Positions 5,319 through 12,685 of a stretch of 14,529 nucleotides of DNA are shown in pieces. Where the stretch lies: NCBI GenBank assembly GCA_001784535.1, contig MFRJ01000096.1, positions 18,741 through 33,269 on the forward strand, read 5' to 3'. The stretch's first letter is position 1. The number at the start of each line of letters is the position of its first letter. The notes under the pieces are model-generated. The model was not told the DNA's origin. It was given only the letters and a program-made list of their open reading frames with translations, and ran no database searches. A program made the translations under genes and the position numbers. Source of the stretch: Candidatus Melainabacteria bacterium GWA2_34_9 (GTDB lineage: Bacteria; Cyanobacteriota; Vampirovibrionia; Gastranaerophilales; UBA9971).

Positions 5319-7850
5319 TTGATTCCTATTAATAAATATGCTCAGGTAATAGTTGATATCCAAAATCTTGATACAAGAACGTTTAGCTACCTTATACCTG
5401 AAGAATTGCAGGAGATAGTTAAAATTGGGCTCCCTGTACTGGTGCCATTCGGCAATCAGGGGGTGGTTAATGCTTTTGTTGTCGGTTTTAGCAATTATCT
5501 GCCTGCTGAAATAAAAGCAAAATATATTTATGAAATACTCGATACTGAACCGTTTTTTGATCTTGATTATCTGCAATTTGCTGAATGGGTGGCTAATTAT
5601 TACTGTTGTAACTTACAAAATGTTCTTGAATGTGCAATTCCGTCAAACTTTTTTTCGAAGTCTAAAAGAATTGTTTCATTAGTAAAAGAAAATTTTTCTG
5701 ATGTTAAGTTCAATGCCAATCAGGAAAAAGTAATTGCTGTTCTTAAGGAAAAGCCTGAAATAAGTGTTTTTAGCTTGCAAAAAAAGACTAAGATATCATC
5801 ATCTGCTTTTTATGAGGCTTTGAGAAAACTAAGAGCGGCTAATATTATAGAAATTAATACTTTGATTGAAGCAAAATCCGCAAAACCAAAGCTGGAAAAG
5901 TTTGTAAGATTCTTATGTCATTCTGAGGGTGTTAGCCCGAAGAATCTATCAAATAGTGAAAATAGTCAACCGGACAGATCCTTCGCCCGCCCCGCAGATA
6001 GCGGGGACATGCTCAGGATGACAGATAAGCAAAATAAAATCATTGAACAACTTGAAAAACTTGGCGGGGAATATAAACTGAACGAGTTTTTGAAAGAAGC
6101 TAAAACTACGGTTCCTACTGTAAAAAAAATAGCTGAAACAGGAAAAATAGAGATTTTTGACAAAGAAATCTACAGAAATCCTCTGAAAATCTTTGAAAAT
6201 CAAACTAAAGATGAGTTTTTGACTTTAAGTGAACACCAAAAAGAAGCTTTAAGCAAAATTACGGATTCAATGGAAACTAATAACTCGGAGCCTCTGTTGC
6301 TTTACGGAATTACAGGTTCGGGAAAAACAGAAGTCTATTTGCATGCGGCTAAAACTGCTCTGGAAAAAGGCACAAGTGTCATAATTCTCGCACCGGAAAT
6401 TCTTTTGGCTTCACAACTGGCAAAGAGAATTTCAGCAAGGTTTGGTGTTGACAAAGTTGCTCTGTGGCACAGTAATATTTCAGAAGGCGAAAGATTTGAC
6501 GTATGGGAAAGAATACGAAGCGGAGAAGTAAAAATTATTGTCGGCGCTAGGTCAGCAATATTTGCGCCTGTCAAAAATCTTGGGCTTATTATAATTGACG
6601 AGGAACATGAATCAAGCTACAAACAGACTTCACCGTCGCCGAGATATAATGCGAAAACGCTTGCTTTTGAGAGAACTAAACGAACACGGTCAGCATTGGT
6701 TTTAGGCAGTGCAACACCTGATGTTGTGTCATATTACAGAGCCAAAAATACAGACAGAATACTGCATTTGCCGGAAAGATTCGGCAGTGGAGAACTGGCA
6801 GGCGTGACGGTTTTTGATATGCGTGAGGAGTTTAATACAGGGAATAAAAGCATTTTTTCAAGAGCATTAAGGCATAACCTGAAAAAAAATCTTGAAGAAG
6901 GCAAGCAGTCAATACTTCTTATAAACAGGCGCGGTTTTTCTACTTATGGGCAGTGCGTTAATTGTGGATTTGTCGCGGAATGCGAAAGCTGTTCAATACC
7001 TTTAATACTTCATAAAACCACCAATAAGCTCAGATGCCATTATTGCAACTTTGAAAGAGATTTTATAAACACCTGTCCTGAATGCGGCAGCGGCGCGTTT
7101 AAGTATTCAGGACTTGGAACGCAAAAAGTAGAAGAATTATTCAATAAAAATTTCCCTGAAGCCAGAGCAGCAAGAATTGACAGCGACATAATGACCAAGA
7201 AAAATGCTCATATCGAAATCATTGAAGCTTTCACTCAAGGTGAAATTGATGTTCTCATCGGAACACAGATGATTGCAAAAGGGCTTGACATTGCAAATGT
7301 AACACTTGTTGGTGTATTATCTGCGGATTCTTTATTCAATATGCCTGATTTCAGAGCAGGAGAAAGAGGTTTTCAGCTTCTCACGCAGGTTGCAGGAAGA
7401 GCCGGTAGGGGGGATTTTAAAGGGAAAGTTTATTTCCAGACTTATTCGCCGGAATATTTTGCGATACAGCACGCTAAAGAGCAGGATTTTGTGAGTTTTT
7501 ACAATTATGAGATGCAGGGAAGGAATGATCTTTCCTATCCGCCTTTTAGCTACCTGATAAGGCTTATTATAAGTTCCAAAAACGAGACAAAAGCGCGAAA
7601 AATCTCGGAAGAAGTTGCGTATAAACTCAAGGTTCTTACTGAATTACGAGGAATAGATGAAAGGCTTGAGGTGCTTGGTCCTTCTCCATGTATTATTTCC
7701 AGACTTAAGGATGAATACAGGTTTCATATAATTATTAAGAACACAATGGGCGAGAACGGGCATTTTATGATAACAAATTACCTAAAAACCCTTAATATTC
7801 CAGCTGATGTGAAGTTTTTGATTGACGTCGACCCTTCAGATATGCTTTAG
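5319..7850 (+). CDS. priA: Primosomal protein N' (replication-restart helicase PriA), with an in-frame repeat insertion
   Basis: PriA is a 3'-5' superfamily 2 helicase that recognises stalled forks and reloads the replicative helicase. The N-terminal DNA-binding part starts NKYAQVIVD...TFSYLIPEEL. Walker A GSGKT is at residues 333-337 and the DEEH box at 427-430. Eight zinc-binding Cys occur as four pairs (546/549, 555/558, 573/576, 586/589), and the GRAGRG helicase motif and the usual C-terminus are present. No in-frame ATG occurs near the 5' end. Candidate TTG starts are at 5295, 5310 and 5319. I chose 5319 because AAAAAGAG lies 10 nt upstream and the protein then begins where the family does; 5295 or 5310 would overlap PC4 more. 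Residues 200-235 are encoded by a palindromic repeat (5916-6023) placed in the linker before the helicase core. All motifs are intact, so the enzyme is probably functional. Confidence 0.95.
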   Translation: MIPINKYAQVIVDIQNLDTRTFSYLIPEELQEIVKIGLPVLVPFGNQGVVNAFVVGFSNYLPAEIKAKYIYEILDTEPFFDLDYLQFAEWVANYYCCNLQNVLECAIPSNFFSKSKRIVSLVKENFSDVKFNANQEKVIAVLKEKPEISVFSLQKKTKISSSAFYEALRKLRAANIIEINTLIEAKSAKPKLEKFVRFLCHSEGVSPKNLSNSENSQPDRSFARPADSGDMLRMTDKQNKIIEQLEKLGGEYKLNEFLKEAKTTVPTVKKIAETGKIEIFDKEIYRNPLKIFENQTKDEFLTLSEHQKEALSKITDSMETNNSEPLLLYGITGSGKTEVYLHAAKTALEKGTSVIILAPEILLASQLAKRISARFGVDKVALWHSNISEGERFDVWERIRSGEVKIIVGARSAIFAPVKNLGLIIIDEEHESSYKQTSPSPRYNAKTLAFERTKRTRSALVLGSATPDVVSYYRAKNTDRILHLPERFGSGELAGVTVFDMREEFNTGNKSIFSRALRHNLKKNLEEGKQSILLINRRGFSTYGQCVNCGFVAECESCSIPLILHKTTNKLRCHYCNFERDFINTCPECGSGAFKYSGLGTQKVEELFNKNFPEARAARIDSDIMTKKNAHIEIIEAFTQGEIDVLIGTQMIAKGLDIANVTLVGVLSADSLFNMPDFRAGERGFQLLTQVAGRAGRGDFKGKVYFQTYSPEYFAIQHAKEQDFVSFYNYEMQGRNDLSYPPFSYLIRLIISSKNETKARKISEEVAYKLKVLTELRGIDERLEVLGPSPCIISRLKDEYRFHIIIKNTMGENGHFMITNYLKTLNIPADVKFLIDVDPSDML
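5916..6023. repeat. 108-bp palindromic repeat element inserted in frame within priA
   Basis: The outer arms TGTCATTCTGAG (5916-5927) and CTCAGGATGACA (6012-6023) are inverted repeats matching at 11 of 12 positions; the exception is a G-U pair in RNA. Inner arms CGAAGAATCT (5938-5947) and AGATCCTTCG (5976-5985) match at 9 of 10. A nested hairpin CCCCGC-AGATA-GCGGGG lies at 5990-6006. This is the familiar 'GTCATTCTGAG ... CTCAGGATGACA' type of dispersed bacterial palindrome, normally intergenic. Its length is 108 bp, exactly 36 codons, beginning on a codon boundary and adding no stop. The encoded peptide (CHSEG...LRMT) is not PriA-like and is rich in Ser, Pro and Asp. The GC content is higher than in the surrounding gene. 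Confidence 0.8.
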
Positions 7851-8353
7851 TTAACAGCGAAACCTGTCATTTCATGCTGAAGTGCAAGCATATCTTCAAG
7901 AGTTCCTTCATCAGGATGGTCAAACCCCAACAAATGCAAAATCCCGTGGCTTAAAAGGAAATAAATTTCATCATTGAAGGTTTTTTCTCTTTCAATCGCC
8001 TGTTTTTTAGCTGTTTCTGTCGAAATAATAATTTCCCCGAGAGAAATTTGATTGTCTATTATGAAATTCTCATCAGGATTATCGGCAAAAAGCGCGAAAG
8101 ATAACACGTCAGTTGGCTTATCTTTGCCTCTATATGAGGTGTTTAATTCTTGTATTTCAGCATCATCACAGAATACAATGTCTACTTCCAGAGTATATTC
8201 AGCCAAATCTAAATTATTTAACACAGTGGATTCTATTATTTCAGCATCTTTAGTTATATAATCCAGCATTTTGCAGGTAATATCGTTTATTTTGTCGATA
8301 TTTATGCTGAATTTATCCTGATTATCGGTTATTAAAATTTTAAATTTGTTCAT
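7847..8353 (-). CDS. ybeY: Endoribonuclease YbeY (16S rRNA maturation)
   Basis: YbeY is a zinc-dependent single-strand RNase needed for 16S rRNA 3'-end maturation and late ribosome quality control. The zinc motif HGILHLLGFDH gives His136, His140 and His146. The conserved LNTSYRGKDKPTDVLSF lies at 70-86 and SLGEIIIST at 104-112. At 168 residues the length is normal (about 150-170). It starts 2 nt after the pgpH stop with no clear Shine-Dalgarno, so translation probably couples to pgpH. The pgpH-ybeY order is shared with many bacteria. Its TAA stop overlaps the priA TAG stop on the other strand by 4 nt, leaving no room for a terminator between them. Confidence 0.95.
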   Translation of the reverse strand: MNKFKILITDNQDKFSINIDKINDITCKMLDYITKDAEIIESTVLNNLDLAEYTLEVDIVFCDDAEIQELNTSYRGKDKPTDVLSFALFADNPDENFIIDNQISLGEIIISTETAKKQAIEREKTFNDEIYFLLSHGILHLLGFDHPDEGTLEDMLALQHEMTGFAVN

Positions 8354-8355
8354 AT

Positions 8356-10575
8356 TTACTGTTGAGAATTCTCTTTAGGCTGCTCTTCTGGAGGTATTTC
8401 CGGCAAAACTTCAGCTTCAAGCTGTTGCTGAATTTGTTTTATATTTGTAGTTGCTGTTTTTTGGTTAAGTTCTTCAAGAACATTCTGGTGATATTTGATT
8501 CTATGGTGCTGCATACCTCTAAGAACGCGTTTGAATACGCCTGCTACAACTTTTAAATCCTTCTGGGTAAGAGGGCTCTCTGAAAGTTGACCATCATAAA
8601 GTCTTTCTTTAATAATATTTTCAACTATATCTTCTATCATTTCCTGAGAAGGTGTTTTGATTGACCTAACAGCTGATTCAACAGCGTCAGCAAGCATAAG
8701 AATAGCAATTTCTTTGGTAGAAGGTTTTGGATTGTTGTACCTAAATTGTTCTTCGGAAATATTTTCTGCTCCTTCTTGTTCAAGAGCTTGCATGTAGAAA
8801 TAAGAAGCGATTCCGTCACCGTGGTGCTGAATTATAAACTGAAGAATTACCGGAGGAAGCCCGTATTCTTTGGCAAGTTCAAGACCGTCTTTAGGGTGGG
8901 CGGTGATTACCATCTTGCTTAACCTAGGATTGAGCTTTTCATGCGGATTTTCAATGCCGAAGTATGACTGGTTTTCTATAAAGAATAAAGGTCTTTTTAA
9001 TTTTCCTATGTCGTGGTAAAAAGCTCCTACTCTTGCTAAAACAGGATTGCCGTCTATGGCTTCAGCTGCTGCTTCACATAAATTGCTTACCATAAGACTG
9101 TGATGATAAGTTCCCGGCGCTTCAAACTGTAATCTTCTCAATAAAATCTGGTTGTGATCAGCTAATTCAGCAAGCCCGTAAGGTGTAATTATCTTAAATG
9201 CACTTTCAATAAGCGGTAATGAGCCGAGAGCTATGATTCCACTTCCAAGACCGTTTGCAAATCCCAGAAAAATGCTTTTCACAAGTGCAGTAATGTCAAT
9301 ATTATCTGTTCCGTTTTGCAGTAAGAAGATTGAAAGGATTACAAATGTTTGAATAAGACCAACATCAAAGCCTGATCTTACTATATCCATTCTTCTGTAG
9401 TAATTAACGGAATTTGAAGTAAAGATTGCTATTAGCGCGCCAAGTAAAAAGACGAAAATATCAGCTGTCTGATACTGAAGTGCGACACCAAGCATTATTA
9501 TGATTAGTATTGTCACTAGCATAGAGATTCTAGAGCTTGTAAATATAGTTAAAAGCATTGCTATAGCTGGTATTGGTATTACATAAACAGGTATGTCAGG
9601 CGGCAAAAATACAGCAAATAATGTTACTGTTCCTGTCAAAAGAGCAATAAGACAAAGATAACAGGGTTTTAAAAATTTTGAGTCAAAATTAATAAGATAA
9701 TATGCGAGTGTAAAAATACATAAACTTACAAGTGAAAAAATACCAAAAAGTCCCAGGAAGTCAATTTGGGCAACATTATACCCTATTTTTTTTAAGGCGG
9801 CTTTTTGAACTCTGGTTATTTTATCTCCCACAGAAACAATAATATCACCTTTTTTGAAGTTTGAATAAATGGGTTTAACTTGATTAATTGCCTTTTGCCT
9901 TTCAAGTTCAGTTGCAATTTTGTCTTCAGTCATGTTTGGCTCAAGTATTTTATTTAGAACAAGGAAGATGGCTCTTTTTTGAGTTTTAGGAAGAGAAATC
10001 CTTATATTGTTATTTAAAATGTCACTTCTTTTTGCTATAAAATCAGAATCAGAAAGCCCTTCATCAAGAATTCCGTTTAAAGAATTAAGGGATTCGCTTG
10101 CTATTCTGGCATATCCGCTTTCTGATGATTTAAATAAGTAGTCAATAGAATTATTTATAAAATAGTTATCTTCTGCAATTTCTAATAATTCTTTAATTTC
10201 AGTTCTTTTGGCAGAATCACTTGCACTTTTTTCCCTAACTTCTTTTATAGAATTAAGAAGCTCTCCGAGGTTTTTTCGGATGTATTCATCTATGCCATCC
10301 TGACTTGGTCTTAGCACAGGTTTGATTTTTGCAGCTTCTTCCTGCTTTTCCATTTCAATTTTGTCAGGATCTTCAACTTGAATATTTTTTGACGCTATAA
10401 CATCAACCTTGCTCATTCCGTTATCTACTATGTTTTGAAATAGGTAGTAACGGCTGGCTAACAGTCCAGTCAAAACAATAACACTTACAAGCAGTATTAA
10501 AACAGCGGAAAATTTTTCTGATGTTATTAACTGTAATATTTTTTTAACTAATTTTGAGTGTTTACTTATATGCAT
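8356..10575 (-). CDS. pgpH: 7TM-HD family membrane phosphodiesterase (PgpH-type, c-di-AMP)
   Basis: PgpH-type proteins hydrolyse the second messenger c-di-AMP to pApA at the cytoplasmic face of the membrane. The 739 residues show an N-terminal membrane helix (about 23-46) and a large extracytoplasmic domain rich in charged helices (about 50-270, ending VGDKITRVQKAALKKIGY). Seven or so membrane segments (about 272-460) follow, then a cytoplasmic HD domain. The metal-binding residues are visible: His491/492, His521-Asp522, His560, His584-His585 and Asp630. The tail from about 690 is Gln/Glu/Pro-rich and probably disordered. The order pgpH-ybeY is a known conserved pairing. c-di-AMP specificity is by family, since no cyclase gene is in the window. 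The start at 10575 is the first ATG and gives a normal N-terminus; the Shine-Dalgarno is weak. Confidence 0.92.
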   Translation of the reverse strand: MHISKHSKLVKKILQLITSEKFSAVLILLVSVIVLTGLLASRYYLFQNIVDNGMSKVDVIASKNIQVEDPDKIEMEKQEEAAKIKPVLRPSQDGIDEYIRKNLGELLNSIKEVREKSASDSAKRTEIKELLEIAEDNYFINNSIDYLFKSSESGYARIASESLNSLNGILDEGLSDSDFIAKRSDILNNNIRISLPKTQKRAIFLVLNKILEPNMTEDKIATELERQKAINQVKPIYSNFKKGDIIVSVGDKITRVQKAALKKIGYNVAQIDFLGLFGIFSLVSLCIFTLAYYLINFDSKFLKPCYLCLIALLTGTVTLFAVFLPPDIPVYVIPIPAIAMLLTIFTSSRISMLVTILIIIMLGVALQYQTADIFVFLLGALIAIFTSNSVNYYRRMDIVRSGFDVGLIQTFVILSIFLLQNGTDNIDITALVKSIFLGFANGLGSGIIALGSLPLIESAFKIITPYGLAELADHNQILLRRLQFEAPGTYHHSLMVSNLCEAAAEAIDGNPVLARVGAFYHDIGKLKRPLFFIENQSYFGIENPHEKLNPRLSKMVITAHPKDGLELAKEYGLPPVILQFIIQHHGDGIASYFYMQALEQEGAENISEEQFRYNNPKPSTKEIAILMLADAVESAVRSIKTPSQEMIEDIVENIIKERLYDGQLSESPLTQKDLKVVAGVFKRVLRGMQHHRIKYHQNVLEELNQKTATTNIKQIQQQLEAEVLPEIPPEEQPKENSQQ

Positions 10576-10596
10576 TTTATAAAAAACCTGAATTTA

Positions 10597-10625
10597 TAAA
10601 TATAATGGAATTTATACCTAATCAA
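10597..10625 (-). promoter_or_regulatory. Possible promoter for pgpH-ybeY
   Basis: On the minus strand TTGATT (10625-10620) is followed after 17 nt by TATTTA (10602-10597), 22 nt before the pgpH ATG. The -10 is a poor match and several overlapping A/T hexamers are equally possible. The 280-nt divergent region between pgpH and trhP (10576-10855) must hold promoters for both directions. It also has a weak CTATTT/AAATAG hairpin (10763-10778) followed by T-rich DNA. I see nothing else in it. Confidence 0.3.
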
Positions 10626-10855
10626 GATTTGTTTTTGGATTTATTAAAACGTGAAATAATTTATGGATAACACTAGACCAAAAACAGGCATAATAAATTT
10701 AAACGGGGACTAAGATAAAATTTTATTTTGCAGTTAATTATAGCAATAATAACAAAAATTATCTATTTTTTTAAATAGTCTTATTTTTTTATTTTTGATA
10801 AACTGTGTAATTAGTAAAAGCTTACAATAATAACAATCTGAATTGAGAAAGTAAT

Positions 10856-12127
10856 ATGAAACGCGCAGAACTCTTGCTACCGGCCGGAAATTTGGAAAAG
10901 ATGCAGTATGCTATTGCATACGGAGCCGATGCTGTTTACCTAGGAACGGCTGATTTTAGCCTTAGAAGCCCAAAAACAGGAAATATTATAACAAATGATA
11001 ATATAAAAAATTCTATAGAAACCGCTCACAAAATGGGCGCTAGTGCTTATGTTACGCTTAATGTGTTTGCGAACAATGAAATTATGGAAAAACTTCCGCC
11101 GCTCATGGAATTGCTGGCAGATGCTAAACCAGACGGCATAATTTTTGCAGATCCCGGATTTTATTCGCTTATAAAAAGATATTTGCCGGATGTTCCTATG
11201 CATATAAGCACACAGGCAAATGTTTTAAATTATGAATCCGTAAAATTCTGGCAAGACTTGGGTGCAACGAGAATAATTTTAGCAAGAGAGCTTTCACTAA
11301 AAGAAATAGAGCAAATCGCAAATAAAGTTCCTGATATAGAGCTGGAAGTTCTTGTACATGGCTCTATGTGCGTCGCTTATTCAGGAAGATGTCTGTTGAG
11401 CGACTATATGACGAATAATACAAGAAAATCCAATCAGGGTGCATGTGCTCAGCCATGCCGATGGAAATACAGTCTTATTGAAAGTAAAAGACCCGGAGAA
11501 GAATACGAAATTACCGAAGATCAGCACGGTACATATATTTTAAATCCTAAAGATCTTTCGCTGATTGAACATATTCCCGATTTAATTAATGCAGGAGTCT
11601 GCTCGTTCAAGATTGAAGGCAGGACAAAAAGCATGTATTATGCCGCATTAGTGGCTAAAACCTATAAAAAAGCAATTAATGCACATTATGAAGGAAGGTC
11701 TATAAATATAGAAGAAATTTATGAAGAGCTTTCTAATGCAGGAAACAGGGGCTTTACAAAAGGATTTTTGCTTGAAACTCCTGACAGCAGTCATTATGAT
11801 TACAAAGCCAGTAAAAGCACTTTGAAATCGGTTTTTCAGGGAGTGATGCTTGAAAAAATTGATAATAATACTTTTAAAATAAAAGCCAAAAACCAGCTAA
11901 AATCAGGTGAAATTGTTGATTTTATAACTCCATCTTTTCAAGCATCAACAGAAATTCTTGAAATAACCGGCGAATTTGGAGAAAAAATGGAAGTCGCCAA
12001 CACAAATGATGAAGTTTGTATTAAATTAAATATAGAAAATTCCCCAGAAGACTGGGAATGGGGAATTGTTAGACAGAAAGAACCGAATTATAATGCCATT
12101 AAGACTGAAGCCTACGTACATAGTTAA
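10856..12127 (+). CDS. trhP: U32 peptidase-family tRNA hydroxylation protein (TrhP/YegQ type)
   Basis: The protein is a full-length match in pattern to E. coli YegQ (TrhP), which takes part in prephenate-dependent 5-hydroxyuridine formation at tRNA wobble position 34. Despite the name 'peptidase U32' it is not thought to be a protease. Signatures are ELLLPAGNLEKMQYAIAYGA (5-24), IHIS-like MHISTQANVLNY and ILARELSLKEIEQI. The Cys-bearing block HGSMCVAYSGRC (168-179) and GACAQPCRWKY (195-205) gives Cys172, 179, 197 and 201, positions suited to an iron-sulfur cluster. FKIEGRTKSMYYAALVAKTYKKAI follows. The C-terminal 100 residues form the usual beta-barrel-like domain. Length 423 is normal. The ATG at 10856 has GAGAAAG about 5 nt upstream. 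The 3' end overlaps yqeG by 35 nt. Confidence 0.92.
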   Translation: MKRAELLLPAGNLEKMQYAIAYGADAVYLGTADFSLRSPKTGNIITNDNIKNSIETAHKMGASAYVTLNVFANNEIMEKLPPLMELLADAKPDGIIFADPGFYSLIKRYLPDVPMHISTQANVLNYESVKFWQDLGATRIILARELSLKEIEQIANKVPDIELEVLVHGSMCVAYSGRCLLSDYMTNNTRKSNQGACAQPCRWKYSLIESKRPGEEYEITEDQHGTYILNPKDLSLIEHIPDLINAGVCSFKIEGRTKSMYYAALVAKTYKKAINAHYEGRSINIEEIYEELSNAGNRGFTKGFLLETPDSSHYDYKASKSTLKSVFQGVMLEKIDNNTFKIKAKNQLKSGEIVDFITPSFQASTEILEITGEFGEKMEVANTNDEVCIKLNIENSPEDWEWGIVRQKEPNYNAIKTEAYVHS

Positions 12128-12605
12128 TCGTGTCACCGATATAAATCTTGAAGAACTCATAGATGAAAATATTAAAGGTTTGATATTTGATCTTGATAAT
12201 ACGCTTATGCCTCCCAAAACTTGCGTTTTGCCTGAGGATATAGCAGAATGGATTATCAAAGCTAAAAAAGACTTTCAAATAGCAATTTTGAGCAATAATC
12301 CCGATAAATCTTATGTTAAACAGGCTGGTGAGCAAATCGGGTGTATAGCTTTTGAGAAAGCCGGCAAACCCAGGAGAAAAGCTGCTATTCAGGCATTAAG
12401 AGACCTTGATTTGATTCCTTCACAGGTTGTTATGGTTGGTGACAGACCACTTACAGATATTTGGGTAGGACATAGATTAGGAATCATTACTATTCTGGTC
12501 GATCCGATCATGAAACATAAAGAAGCAAGAATAATTAAATTTCTTAGAAAAATGGAAAGATTATTTGTTTCTTCCGCCAAAAAATCTTTTACCGACAAAA
12601 AATAA
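12093..12605 (+). CDS. yqeG: YqeG-family HAD phosphatase (HAD IIIA)
   Basis: A 170-residue HAD hydrolase with all four motifs: nucleophile FDLDNT (Asp33, Asp35), motif II Ser67-Asn68 in ILSNNP, the motif III Lys92 in KAGKP, and motif IV GDRPLTD (Asp117, Asp122). The phrase GLIFDLDNTLMPP and the GHRLGI segment are characteristic of the YqeG group, related to plant and cyanobacterial PGP phosphatases that dephosphorylate phosphatidylglycerophosphate; a role in lipid synthesis is possible but unproven here. I start at ATG 12093, because the YqeG N-terminus (LKPTYIVNRVTDI) begins just after it. A TTG at 12066 would add nine residues. The gene overlaps trhP by 35 nt and is translationally coupled. 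The -35 of the next gene's promoter lies within its last codons. Confidence 0.9.
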   Translation: MPLRLKPTYIVNRVTDINLEELIDENIKGLIFDLDNTLMPPKTCVLPEDIAEWIIKAKKDFQIAILSNNPDKSYVKQAGEQIGCIAFEKAGKPRRKAAIQALRDLDLIPSQVVMVGDRPLTDIWVGHRLGIITILVDPIMKHKEARIIKFLRKMERLFVSSAKKSFTDKK

Positions 12606-12617
12606 ATCTGATATAAT
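12588..12617 (+). promoter_or_regulatory. Extended -10 promoter for the SLH-domain gene
   Basis: TG-A-TATAAT (12609-12617) is a perfect extended -10. TTTACC (12588-12593) is a 4-of-6 -35 at 18 nt. Transcription would start near 12624, giving a leader of about 60 nt before ATG 12686. The -35 sits inside the last codons of yqeG. It is the best promoter match in the window, consistent with an abundant envelope protein. Confidence 0.65.
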
Positions 12618-12685
12618 CAATACAAACTTTTTAGTTTTAATAAAAAAATACATGGATTTAGTGTCAATAAACTGGGAGAGTAAAA

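Noticed and set aside
5949..6203. Minus-strand frames opposite the priA repeat
   Set aside because: They are shadows of priA and of the symmetric repeat; they contain no motif or ribosome site.
10663..10713. 16-codon frame starting at an ATG in the pgpH-trhP divergent region
   Set aside because: It is very short, has no good Shine-Dalgarno and shows no recognisable product.
10763..10790. CTATTT/AAATAG hairpin followed by T-rich DNA as a terminator
   Set aside because: The stem is only 6 bp and nearly all A/T; it lies in a promoter region with no upstream plus-strand gene.
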